11,921 bases of DNA from an uncultured Eubacteriales bacterium (GTDB lineage Bacteria; Bacillota_A; Clostridia; Christensenellales; Aristaeellaceae): assembly GCA_900313545.1 (NCBI GenBank), contig OMRS01000016.1:1-11921 (forward strand). The letters run 5' to 3'. The position numbers and the translations under genes are program-made. Numbering within the stretch: the stretch's first letter is position 1; the number at the start of each line of letters is the position of its first letter. This document shows positions 1 to 7,375 of this stretch, in pieces. The notes under the pieces were generated by a model. The model did no database searches, was not told the origin of the DNA, and saw only the letters and a program-made list of their open reading frames with translations.

Positions 1-1370
1 CCGCCATTCCCGGCAACCACGAGTTTGACTACACCGTGGAACGCTTCCTGGAGCTGACGGAAAAGGCCAGCTTCCCCTACCTCTCCTGCAACTTCAACAG
101 GCAGGGCGAAATGATCTTCCCGCCGTACCTCATCAGGGAGATTGGCGGCGTCAGGATCGCGCTTGTGGGCGTGACCACGCCCGATACGCTCCGGTCCTCC
201 ACCCCGAAATACTTTATGGATGACAAAGGAAACTTCATCTACGGGTTCTGCGGGGACAAAGACGGCACGGCGCTGTATGAGGCGGTCCAGAAGGCGGTGG
301 ACGATGCCCGCGCGGAGGGGGCCGGCTACGTGGTGCTCCTGGCGCATCTGGGCAACAAGGCGGTCAGCGCCCCCTGGAGATACGACGATGTGATTTCCCA
401 TACCACCGGCATTGACGCGGTGCTGGACGGGCACAGCCACGATACCGAACAGGTGGTCATGAAGAACAAAGACGGCAGGGACGTGGTGCGCAGCGCCTGC
501 GGAACCAAGCTGGAGCATATCGGCGTGTTGACCATCAGGACCGACGGCACCATCTCCTCCGAGCTGTATGACTGGTCGGCCTCCGTGTCCGCCACAAAGC
601 TCATGGGTCTGTCCAATGCCGCGTCGGACATCGTGGAAAAAATGGAAGAGGAGCTCTCCGTGCTTCGCGAAACCGTGATCGCGCACAGCGATGTGGACCT
701 CATCATCTATGACCCTGCCGCCATGCGCGAGGGCAGGAAGGTGCGGGTCATCCGCAGTGCCGAAACCAACCTCGGGGACCTGGTGGCGGATGCCTTTCTG
801 GACCGGTCCGGAGGTGCGGACTTTGCCGCGGCGAACTCCGGCGGGATCCGCGTCCGGCTGCCCGGGGGCGATATCACCATGGCGGATGTCATCGCCGTGT
901 ATCCCTTCAACAACGCGATGAGCGTGGTTGAGGTCACCGGGCAGCAGGTCCTGGATATGATGGAATGGTCCGTGCACGCGCTGCCGGACGAGTTCGGCGG
1001 ACTGCTGCAGGTGGCGAATATGACCTATGAGGTGGATCCCACGCTGCCCACCCCGTGCGTGATGGATGAAAGCACCGCGTTTGTCCGCGTGGATGACAGC
1101 ATGCCGCGGCGCGTGCGCAATATCCGGATCAAGGGCGAGCCCCTGGACCCGGCAAAGACCTACACGTTTGCCTCCGTCGACGATATCCTGAACGAGGGGG
1201 GCGCGGGATACACCATGCTGAAGGGCTGCAGGGTCGTGCAGGAGTCCGTGAAGCTGGACAACCAGGTCATCATGGAATACATGAGCGACACCCTGGGCGG
1301 CGTGATCGGTGAAGGCTATGAGAATCCCTATGGACAGGGCCGCATGGTCAGCGTGGCTCCCCAAAGGTAA
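1..1370 (+). CDS. 5'-nucleotidase / UshA-type metallophosphoesterase, 5'-partial
   Basis: This is the 3' part of a two-domain 5'-nucleotidase family protein, which hydrolyses nucleotides (or related phosphate esters such as UDP-sugars) outside the membrane. The first complete codon is at position 3 and the true start lies upstream. Seen in the sequence: GNHEFD near position 15, then LLAHLG, then DGHSHD. These are the second half of the calcineurin-like metallophosphoesterase signature; the first motif (D-x-H) is outside the window. The C-terminal nucleotide-binding domain follows, with ETNLGDLVADAF, the NSGGIR substrate-binding motif, a YPFNN block and a final GQGRM. No LPXTG or C-terminal membrane helix is visible, so it may be a free secreted enzyme; the missing N terminus would decide this. 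The family is usually 500-650 residues, so about 100 or more are missing. The gene stops at TAA and is followed 20 bases later by an intrinsic terminator. Family call is firm; exact substrate is not. Confidence 0.93.
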   Translation, partial: AIPGNHEFDYTVERFLELTEKASFPYLSCNFNRQGEMIFPPYLIREIGGVRIALVGVTTPDTLRSSTPKYFMDDKGNFIYGFCGDKDGTALYEAVQKAVDDARAEGAGYVVLLAHLGNKAVSAPWRYDDVISHTTGIDAVLDGHSHDTEQVVMKNKDGRDVVRSACGTKLEHIGVLTIRTDGTISSELYDWSASVSATKLMGLSNAASDIVEKMEEELSVLRETVIAHSDVDLIIYDPAAMREGRKVRVIRSAETNLGDLVADAFLDRSGGADFAAANSGGIRVRLPGGDITMADVIAVYPFNNAMSVVEVTGQQVLDMMEWSVHALPDEFGGLLQVANMTYEVDPTLPTPCVMDESTAFVRVDDSMPRRVRNIRIKGEPLDPAKTYTFASVDDILNEGGAGYTMLKGCRVVQESVKLDNQVIMEYMSDTLGGVIGEGYENPYGQGRMVSVAPQR

Positions 1371-1390
1371 TCCCGGCAGACATCCGGGAG

Positions 1391-1424
1391 GCACCGTTTC
1401 GAATAACCGGAACGGTGCTTTTTT
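1391..1424 (+). terminator. Intrinsic terminator of the 5'-nucleotidase gene
   Basis: GCACCGTT (1391-1398) pairs with AACGGTGC (1411-1418), extended inward by a T-G and a C-G pair, with an 8-base loop. It is followed directly by six T (1419-1424). It lies 20 bases after the stop codon. This is a textbook rho-independent terminator. Confidence 0.93.
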
Positions 1425-1633
1425 GCGCCTCCTGTGCCGCGGGGCATCCCTCTCAGGAGGGAAGGAAGGGGGGGCTGCCGCCGGGAAGGGCCGCGGAAAA
1501 AGGGGCAAAGCCGGCGGGTTTCCCCGGTGTCCCATGCCCTGTCCGGCCCGGGACACGCCTGCCTCCCCGGCGCAAATCCCCGGGGGACTGAGGTTTCGCA
1601 GGAATTTTAGGACAGGAAACGAAAGGTTTCGGA

Positions 1634-1661
1634 TAGACTTTGCCATCCAATGTGATATACT
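1634..1661 (+). promoter_or_regulatory. Sigma-A promoter of the propeller-HD-GYP gene
   Basis: The -10 is TATACT (1656-1661), preceded by an extended -10 TG (1653-1654). The -35 TAGACT (1634-1639) matches TTGACA at four of six positions, with a 16-base spacer. Transcription would start near 1668, giving a leader of about 89 bases. A small palindrome, CGAAAGGTTTCG (1620-1631), abuts the -35 and could be an operator (inference). Confidence 0.7.
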
Positions 1662-1687
1662 TTCAGAGAATAGCGAACCGTTCTTCC

Positions 1688-1733
1688 CTGCCGTCGCGGT
1701 CCTGAGACTTCCGGCCCCCTCCGCCGGCGGCAG
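1688..1733 (+). promoter_or_regulatory. Possible leader hairpin upstream of the sensor gene
   Basis: CTGCCG (1688-1693) can pair with CGGCAG (1728-1733), enclosing the palindrome CCGCCGGCGG (1721-1730). It ends ten bases before the ribosome binding site AGGAG (1743-1747). It might affect translation, but it matches no riboswitch class I can recognise and may be only GC-rich chance pairing. Confidence 0.25.
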
Positions 1734-1756
1734 CAGTCAGAGAGGAGTGAAGATAT

Positions 1757-4700
1757 ATGCACAAACATCATCGTCCAATGCGCTGCGCAGCTGCGGTGCT
1801 GGTGCTCATGCTTCTGTTTGCAGCTCTGGGCACGCAGGCGTGCCTTGCCGCATCCTCCGTTGTCGACTACAACGCCTGCGGCATTGTCAACAGGCCGCTC
1901 TCGGTGGATCCCACGGGCCGCCGGGAAGGGTTTTCCGCGGTGCTGTATGACAACAGCAACGGGCTGCCCACCTCGGAGGCCAATGCGATTGCCGAAACCA
2001 GCGACGGCTTTCTGTGGATCGGCAGCTATGCGGGTCTGATCCGCTATGACGGCAATACCTTTGACCGCCTGGATTCCACGGGGGGACTGACCAGCATCAA
2101 GAGCCTGTATGTGGACAGGGAAGAGCGCCTGTGGATCGGGACCAACGACAACGGCGTGGCGGTCATGGAGCACGGCGAAGTGCTCCGCTCCTGGGGAAAG
2201 CTGGACGGCATGGTTTCCTCCCACATCCGGGCGATTACGGGGGACCCGAACGGGCTCATCTATGTCGCGACCAACTCCGGCGTCATGACGGTCTCGCCTG
2301 ACTTTACCCTGAATACCATTGAAGATGAGAGCATCACCGACTGTGACATGAGGGACCTGCGGGTCGCCGGGGACGGGACGGTCTACGGGTCGACGGATAC
2401 GGGCAGCCTCATGATCATGCGCGACGGGAAACTGGTCAGGTTCATCAGCAAGGCTGACAACCCCCTCAACGGTGTGGGGACATTCCTTCCCGACCCGGAG
2501 CACCCGGGGATCATCTACCACGAGGCGGCGGACTTCGGGCTCCATCGCGTGGATGTGTCGGAAGGCTTTGTGGACCTGGAAACGATCGACGTGGCGCCGC
2601 TCAAGTACCTGAGGGCGCTTGAATACATCGACGGGAAGCTCTGGATCTGCGCAGGCAACGGCATCGGGGTGCTGGAAAACGGCGTCTTTACCCTGATTGA
2701 GAACCTGCCGATGAACAACAGCGTCTGCCGGGTGATGACGGATTATCTGGGAAATCTCTGGTTCGCCTCCTCGCGTCAGGGCGTGATGAAGGTGGTGCCC
2801 AACCAGTTTTCAGATCTCTTTGAACGCTATGGCCTTGACGATACCGTGGTGAATTCCACCTGCATGGTCGACGGGAATCTGTTTATCGGCACGGACACGG
2901 GCCTCATGGTGCTCGGCAAGGACGGACTGGTTCCCAGCATCCCGCTTGAAAAGGCGGTGAGCGCCTCCGGAGCGGACCTCGGGGTGACGGACCTGGTGGA
3001 CATGCTGAAGGGTGTCCGGATCCGTTCCGTGATCCGGGACAGCAGGGACCGGATCTGGATCTCCACCTGGCGCGCCTGCGGACTGCTGCGCTATGACCAT
3101 GGCCAGCTGATGGCCTTCAACCAGGAAGACGGTCTGATGTCCGTGAATCTGCGCACGGTCAGCGAAACGAAGAGCGGCGACATCCTGGTGGCGGTGACCG
3201 GCGGCGTGAACGTCATCAGGGGCGACCAGGTCATCTCCTCCACCGGCAGGGAGGACGGGATCGTCAACACCGAGAGCCTCACCGTCGTGGAGGGAACGAA
3301 CGGGGACATCGTGCTGGGCAGCAACGGCGGCGGCATCTATATCATCAATGAATCCGGCGTCAGGTGCATCAATGTGGAGGAGGGACTGCCCTCGGACATC
3401 GTGATGCGCCTCAAGCAGGACCCTGTCAACAATGTCATCTGGATCGTCACCAGCAGCGCCATTGCCTATATGACGCCGGATTATCGGGTGACGACGGTGC
3501 GCAGGTTCCCGTATCCCAACAACTTCGATCTCTATGAGGCCAGCAACGGGGACATGTGGGTGCTTGCCAGCAGCGGAATCTATGTGCTGCCAGCCAGTGA
3601 AATGCTGGCCAACGGGGAGATCAATCCCGTGTTCTACAGCCAGGCAAACGGCCTGTCCAGCATCGCCACCGCGAACTCCTACAGCGACCTGACACCGGAC
3701 GGGAACCTGTACATCGCCGGAACCACCGGCGTGTGCAAGGTCAATATTGAGGAGCCCATGGAGGACGTCAACAATCTGAAGATGGTGGTCCCCTATGTGG
3801 AGGCGGACGGGGTGCGCATCTACGCGGATGCGTCCGGGAACTTCACGATTCCCGCCAGCACGCAGAAACTGACGGTTCCGGAGCATGTCTTCAATTATTC
3901 CCTGTCCAATCCCCAGGTGAGCTACAAGCTGGAGGGATTTGACAAACACAGCGTGACGGTCAACCGCAGCGACCTGGTCCCCCAGGACTTCACGAACCTG
4001 AGGGGCGGAACATATCACTTCGTCATGCAGCTCAAGGATGCCATGGGCAGGGGAAGCAAGGTGGCCTCCGTGCCCATCATCAAGGAGAAGCAGATTTATG
4101 AGCACCCGATGTTCATCGGGGCCTGCGTCCTCGCCGTCATCGTCCTTGTCTGGCAGCTTTCCCAGGCCTATTTCCGCAGGAAGAACCGCAAGGCGATCCA
4201 GAAACAGAAGGAGACGGCCGCGCTCATCGACGAGATCACCAAAGCCTTCGCAAAAGTGATCGATATGAAGGACGCATACACCAAAGGTCATTCCACCCGC
4301 GTGGCGCAGTATACGGTCATGCTGGCCAGGGAAATGGGCATCGATGAGGAGACCGTTGACAAGTACTACCACATCGCGCTGCTGCATGACATCGGCAAGA
4401 TCGGCGTGCGGCCGGAGGTCCTGAACAAGAGAGGGAAGCTGACCGATGAGGAATTCGAGGAAATCAAGGCCCACACGTCCAAAGGCTACGATGCGCTCAA
4501 GGACATCAGCATCATGCCGGAGCTGGCCATCGGTGCCGGGAAGCACCATGAACGGCCGGACGGAAGGGGCTATCCGGACCACCTGAAGGGGGACCAGATT
4601 CCCCAGGTGGCCAGGATCATCGGCGTGGCCGACTGCTTTGATGCCATGTATTCAAACCGGCCTTACCGCAACCGTATGAATTTCGACAAGGTCGTCTCCA

Positions 4701-5014
4701 TTATCCGCGAAGTCTCGGGGACGCAGCTTGCCCCGGAAGTGGTGGAGGCGTTCCTGCGCCTGGTGGCCAGGGGCGAGTTCCGTGATCCGGATGATCACGG
4801 CGGCGGAAGCATGGAAAACATCGAGAACATCCACAACAAAAAAGAGGAAGTCAAGCCTGAAGAGAAAGCTGAAGGCCAGACCGCAGAAAAAGCTGAAGCC
4901 AAAGCCGAAGAGAAAGCCGAAGGCAAGGCAGAAGAGAAAGCGGAAGGCCAGGCCGAAAAGAAAGCTGAAGTTAAAACGGAAGAAAAAGCGGACGAGGGGC
5001 CCAAAGAGTCCTGA
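1757..5014 (+). CDS. Membrane sensor: signal peptide, double Reg_prop propeller, Y_Y_Y, TM helix, HD-GYP phosphodiesterase
   Basis: Predicted transmembrane receptor that turns an external signal into cyclic-di-GMP hydrolysis. Start ATG 1757 has AGGAG nine bases upstream and leads into a signal peptide (residues 1-31). Residues about 60-670 carry fourteen blades of the type G-x-LWIG...G (first W87, last near 649), fitting two seven-bladed propellers as in hybrid two-component sensors. A Y_Y_Y domain follows (about 710-775), then one membrane helix (about 785-806). The cytoplasmic HD-GYP domain (about 825-1005) keeps the metal ligands expected from the family: H845, H877-D878 in HDIGK, H906, H930-H931 in HHERPDGRGYP, and D959. 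The position four residues before H845 is Tyr rather than the Glu I recall from trinuclear enzymes, so a binuclear site is more likely. Residues 1019-1085 form a Glu/Lys-rich tail. No histidine kinase, receiver or GGDEF domain is present. Domain calls are firm; ligand is unknown and activity is inferred from intact motifs. Confidence 0.93.
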   Translation: MHKHHRPMRCAAAVLVLMLLFAALGTQACLAASSVVDYNACGIVNRPLSVDPTGRREGFSAVLYDNSNGLPTSEANAIAETSDGFLWIGSYAGLIRYDGNTFDRLDSTGGLTSIKSLYVDREERLWIGTNDNGVAVMEHGEVLRSWGKLDGMVSSHIRAITGDPNGLIYVATNSGVMTVSPDFTLNTIEDESITDCDMRDLRVAGDGTVYGSTDTGSLMIMRDGKLVRFISKADNPLNGVGTFLPDPEHPGIIYHEAADFGLHRVDVSEGFVDLETIDVAPLKYLRALEYIDGKLWICAGNGIGVLENGVFTLIENLPMNNSVCRVMTDYLGNLWFASSRQGVMKVVPNQFSDLFERYGLDDTVVNSTCMVDGNLFIGTDTGLMVLGKDGLVPSIPLEKAVSASGADLGVTDLVDMLKGVRIRSVIRDSRDRIWISTWRACGLLRYDHGQLMAFNQEDGLMSVNLRTVSETKSGDILVAVTGGVNVIRGDQVISSTGREDGIVNTESLTVVEGTNGDIVLGSNGGGIYIINESGVRCINVEEGLPSDIVMRLKQDPVNNVIWIVTSSAIAYMTPDYRVTTVRRFPYPNNFDLYEASNGDMWVLASSGIYVLPASEMLANGEINPVFYSQANGLSSIATANSYSDLTPDGNLYIAGTTGVCKVNIEEPMEDVNNLKMVVPYVEADGVRIYADASGNFTIPASTQKLTVPEHVFNYSLSNPQVSYKLEGFDKHSVTVNRSDLVPQDFTNLRGGTYHFVMQLKDAMGRGSKVASVPIIKEKQIYEHPMFIGACVLAVIVLVWQLSQAYFRRKNRKAIQKQKETAALIDEITKAFAKVIDMKDAYTKGHSTRVAQYTVMLAREMGIDEETVDKYYHIALLHDIGKIGVRPEVLNKRGKLTDEEFEEIKAHTSKGYDALKDISIMPELAIGAGKHHERPDGRGYPDHLKGDQIPQVARIIGVADCFDAMYSNRPYRNRMNFDKVVSIIREVSGTQLAPEVVEAFLRLVARGEFRDPDDHGGGSMENIENIHNKKEEVKPEEKAEGQTAEKAEAKAEEKAEGKAEEKAEGQAEKKAEVKTEEKADEGPKES
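4859..4996 (+). repeat. In-frame 24-bp tandem repeats coding an EEKAEGxA tail
   Basis: About 5.7 copies of a 24-base unit (starts at 4859, 4883, 4907, 4931, 4955, 4979) code for eight-residue units: EEKAEGQT, AEKAEAKA, EEKAEGKA, EEKAEGQA, EKKAEVKT, EEKADE. They form residues 1035-1080 of the sensor's cytoplasmic C terminus. The copies have diverged at synonymous sites but keep the reading frame. The charge pattern suggests a helical or disordered tail; function unknown. Confidence 0.9.
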
Positions 5015-5091
5015 GCGGTGAACGGTGAGAACGGGGCACGGGGGCGGAATCCCCCTGAAACCGGTTCGGACCGGACGATAACCTGAGATCC

Positions 5092-5152
5092 TCCCGGAGG
5101 GGGACGAAAACCGGATAAAACCGGCCAGCGTCCCCCTCCGGGATTCTGTTTT
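5092..5152 (+). terminator. Strong intrinsic terminator after the sensor gene
   Basis: A perfect 15-base inverted repeat, left arm 5092-5106 and right arm 5129-5143, encloses a 22-base loop and is followed by TTCTGTTTT (5144-5152). It starts 78 bases after the sensor stop codon and separates it from the methyltransferase gene. The loop contains a short motif also found upstream of the gene at 6058. Confidence 0.85.
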
Positions 5153-5192
5153 CCGGCAGCCGGTGCCATAGGCGGGGGGGAGGAGAAGCGCC

Positions 5193-5984
5193 ATGACAAA
5201 TGAGGAACTGAGAAAAATCTGGGAAAGCGAAGAAAAGTGTGCCCGGATCCGGGGCTGGGATTTCTCGCATATCAGCGGACGATGCGAGGAGGAAGGAAAC
5301 CTGCCGTGGTCATATGAGGCGGAGATCCGCAGGGTGCTGCGCAGTGAAATGAAACTGCTGGACATCGATACGGGCGGGGGAGAGTTTCTGCTGTCGCTCA
5401 ACCATCCGCCGGAGAACACCTCCGCGACGGAAGGGTACGCGCCCAATGTCCGGCTCTGCAGGCAGCGCCTTTCCCCGCTTGGCATCGATCTGCGAGAGTG
5501 CAGCGATGTCTCCCGGCTCCCGTTTGAGGAGGATTCCTTTGACCTGATCATCAACCGTCACGGCTCCTTTGATCCCCTTGAGATACGGCGCCTGCTCAGG
5601 CCGGGAGGAATGTTTGTGACCCAGCAGGTGGGAAGTGAAAACGACAGGGACCTGGTTGAGGCGGTTCTGCCCGGCACGAAGCCGCCGTTCCCGGAGGCGA
5701 ACCTGGAGACGCAAAGACGCCTGTGTGAGGAGGCGGGGCTGGAGATCCTCCGCGCAGAGGAAGCCTTCCGCCCGATCCGTTTTGATGACATCGGCGCCTT
5801 TGTGTGGTTTGCCCGGATCATCGAGTGGGAATTCCCGGGCTTTTCCGTGGAGCGGTGCTTCGGGCGCCTTCTGGGGATGCAAAGGACCCTTGAACAGGAG
5901 GGGTGCATTTGCGGAACGGTCCACCGGTTTTTCCTGAAGGTCAGAAAGCCGGGGGCGGAAGGCGCCGCGGGTGCGGGAGTGTGA
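5193..5984 (+). CDS. Class I SAM-dependent methyltransferase
   Basis: 263-residue cytoplasmic methyltransferase of the Rossmann-like class I fold; substrate not known. Start ATG 5193 has AGGAG (5181-5185) seven bases upstream. Motif I is LLDIDTGGGEFL (residues 55-66), the acidic residue after strand 2 is E80 in ATEGYAPN, motif IV is FEEDSFDLIINRHG (111-124), and the post-strand-4 turn is LLRPGGMFV (134-142). The C-terminal part (FDDIGAFVWFARIIEWEFPGF, near 197-217, read across two motifs) is typical of small stand-alone methyltransferases seen widely in Bacillota, which may act on small molecules or RNA. The last dozen residues are Gly/Ala-rich and probably not part of the fold. It is followed after 73 bases by a secreted protein gene with no terminator between, so the two are probably cotranscribed. 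Their products would act in different compartments, so a shared function is not implied. I could not find a clear promoter for it. Confidence 0.88.
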   Translation: MTNEELRKIWESEEKCARIRGWDFSHISGRCEEEGNLPWSYEAEIRRVLRSEMKLLDIDTGGGEFLLSLNHPPENTSATEGYAPNVRLCRQRLSPLGIDLRECSDVSRLPFEEDSFDLIINRHGSFDPLEIRRLLRPGGMFVTQQVGSENDRDLVEAVLPGTKPPFPEANLETQRRLCEEAGLEILRAEEAFRPIRFDDIGAFVWFARIIEWEFPGFSVERCFGRLLGMQRTLEQEGCICGTVHRFFLKVRKPGAEGAAGAGV

Positions 5985-6043
5985 GGCGGGGCGTGAACCG
6001 GGGGATAAAACCGGTTCCGCATCCCGTCTGATGGGCAGGATAG

Positions 6044-6051
6044 AAAGGGGG
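6044..6051 (+). promoter_or_regulatory. Ribosome binding site that fixes the start at 6058
   Basis: AAAGGGGG lies six bases before ATG 6058, which opens directly into a signal peptide. An earlier in-frame ATG at 5971 has no such site, lies inside the end of the methyltransferase gene, and would add 29 polar residues ahead of the signal peptide. Confidence 0.75.
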
Positions 6052-6057
6052 CGCATC

Positions 6058-7185
6058 ATGAGAAACTGGAAAAGAATGCTGTGTCTGCTGCTTCTGCTGA
6101 TCCCCTCGCTGGGCAGGGGAGAGGTCCGGGTGCAGCTGAGGGAACAGGATCTGCCGGGGGTGCACCTGGCCTTCTTTGCGGCAGAAGGGGAAGACAATGA
6201 AGCGGGAGAGGTGGAGGCGATCAATCTGATGCTGGACGCGTTCTTCCGCCAGCAGGAAGCCGTCCGCATGGCGCAGCGGGGCGCCAGCTTCCGCGAGACG
6301 CCGCTGCTGTGGCAAAGGGACGGGCTTGTGTCCATGGGACTTGTGTGGACCGGGGACCTGCCGGATGGCGAACGGGGGAGCTGGGCGCAGAGCTTCACGT
6401 ATGATCTTCGCAAAGGGACCCCCCTGACCTTTACGGACCTGTTTACGGAGGCCGCACGGCCGGCAATGGAGAAGCTGATGACGGAGCAGGTGGCCCCGGA
6501 GATGGACGCCTATCTGCTGACGGACCTGCTGCCGCTGCCGGAGACGACCTTTGTGCTGGGGGACCAGGGGATCACCTTCCTGTACCCGGAGAGCCAGCTC
6601 CGCGCCATGGAGGATGGCTGCGGGCAGGTCCACCTTGCCTGGTATGAGGTGCGCGACGCCATCCGGGAGGATGGCCCGATTGCCGCCCTGGCCGGGGAAT
6701 CCGTGCCGGACAGGGAGCAGCTGCTCGCGTGCGTGAGGGACGGGAGGCTGCCCGGCCTGTCCGTGTCCCTGGGCCAGTCCGCAAAGGACGCCTTTTCCCT
6801 CTGCCCGGTCCTCCCGGATGCGGATTTTACCAAGGCCACGGAGCTGTTTTCCTTTGCGGCCGCCCAGCTGCGGGGATTCTGGGCGGAGGTGCCCCGGTAT
6901 GCCCTGGATGAAAGCGGGGAGGTGCTGGTGGCGCTGGGAACCCGGCGCATGGATTTCTTTGGCCTGGTGACGGGCTTTGCAACGCGGGAGGACGTGGTCT
7001 CCCTTCTGGGTGAACCGGCAAAAACCCGCACGCTGGATGCGAAGGCGGCCGCGGCGGAAATGCTGGAGAGCGGGGAAAGCCTCATCTATGAAGAGGGGCA
7101 CTTGCTGGAAATGCACTTTAACGAGGCGGGCACGCTTTCCGCGGTGATCCTGCGCACGGCCATGCCGGAGGACCTGTACAGATAA
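6058..7185 (+). CDS. Secreted DUF3298-like protein with C-terminal SmpA/OmlA-like modules
   Basis: 375-residue exported protein of unknown function. It begins with a signal peptide (MRNWKRMLCLLLLLIP, about residues 1-20). Residues about 90-202 follow the pattern of the DUF3298 domain found in RsiV-type anti-sigma factors and the PdaC family: a FTYDLRKGTPLTFTDLF strand-turn, then a helix, then TTFVLGDQGITFLYP and GQVHLAWYEVRDAI. The rest appears to hold two related segments, one starting at SVSLGQSAKDAFSL (near 235) and one at VTGFATREDVVSLLGEP (near 304), which resemble the start of SmpA/OmlA or BLIP-like modules; the second ends with a strand pattern LLEMHFNEAGTLSAVIL. These assignments come from pattern reading only. 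There is no membrane helix after the signal peptide and no lipobox, so a free extracellular protein is likely. It probably shares a transcript with the methyltransferase upstream. Convergent with the dipeptidase gene. Confidence 0.8.
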   Translation: MRNWKRMLCLLLLLIPSLGRGEVRVQLREQDLPGVHLAFFAAEGEDNEAGEVEAINLMLDAFFRQQEAVRMAQRGASFRETPLLWQRDGLVSMGLVWTGDLPDGERGSWAQSFTYDLRKGTPLTFTDLFTEAARPAMEKLMTEQVAPEMDAYLLTDLLPLPETTFVLGDQGITFLYPESQLRAMEDGCGQVHLAWYEVRDAIREDGPIAALAGESVPDREQLLACVRDGRLPGLSVSLGQSAKDAFSLCPVLPDADFTKATELFSFAAAQLRGFWAEVPRYALDESGEVLVALGTRRMDFFGLVTGFATREDVVSLLGEPAKTRTLDAKAAAAEMLESGESLIYEEGHLLEMHFNEAGTLSAVILRTAMPEDLYR

Positions 7186-7194
7186 AAGACCCCA

Positions 7195-7212
7195 CCGGAG
7201 CGTTCTCTCCGG
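7195..7212 (+). terminator. Small hairpin after the DUF3298-like gene
   Basis: CCGGAG (7195-7200) pairs with CTCCGG (7207-7212) around a six-base loop, ten bases after the stop codon. There is no T tract, so it is a weak terminator candidate. The left arm can also pair with ACGCTCCG (7250-7257) in an alternative fold. Confidence 0.35.
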
Positions 7213-7267
7213 GATATAGGAACAGGGGCGGGCCTGGGACACTGCCCGGACGCTCCGCCATATACAG

Positions 7268-7306
7268 CGGGACCCCTCCGCCAGCTCTGCCGGCGGAGGG
7301 GTCCCG
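7268..7306. terminator. Large hairpin between convergent genes, possible bidirectional terminator
   Basis: A perfect 15-base inverted repeat (7268-7282 with 7292-7306) encloses a nine-base loop and can be extended by CAGC/GCTG with a small bulge. It sits 82 bases after the plus-strand stop and 69 bases after the minus-strand stop. Neither side has a good T tract, so it may act by blocking read-through or protecting 3' ends rather than as a standard terminator. Confidence 0.6.
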
Positions 7307-7375
7307 TGCTGTCGGTCTGCGGTTCGAGGGAAAACGGGTTCACGGGGCCGCGGGGATGGGAGGAAAAGCGGCGGC

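Larger units (their letters stand above)
1371..1756. other. Intergenic region between nucleotidase and sensor genes
   Basis: 386 bases without a convincing gene. It holds the nucleotidase terminator, a very GC-rich stretch (about 1425-1590) with several short dyads, for example GTGTCCC (1527-1533) facing GGGACAC (1550-1556), then an AT-richer segment carrying the promoter of the downstream sensor gene and its leader. Open frames crossing this region lack ribosome binding sites and resemble no family I know. Confidence 0.7.

Noticed and set aside
1757..1850. Lipoprotein reading of the sensor's N terminus (TQAC)
   Set aside because: The residues before the cysteine do not fit a lipobox, and a normal signal peptide with later membrane helix explains the topology.
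2810..4582. Long minus-strand open frame (590 codons) opposite the sensor gene
   Set aside because: It is the mirror of a strongly supported gene, rich in His/Asp/Val/Gly with no recognisable domain, and has no ribosome binding site. Long antisense frames are expected in GC-rich DNA.
5144..5166. Promoter for the methyltransferase gene (TTCTGT with CATAGG)
   Set aside because: The -10 matches poorly and the -35 overlaps the T tract of the preceding terminator.
5971..6057. Upstream extension of the DUF3298-like gene
   Set aside because: It overlaps the methyltransferase end, lacks a ribosome binding site, and would put 29 polar residues before the signal peptide.
5941..7242. Minus-strand open frame (433 codons) opposite the DUF3298-like gene
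   Set aside because: No family resemblance, odd composition (Gln, His and Pro rich), and no start signal; it is a shadow of the plus-strand gene.
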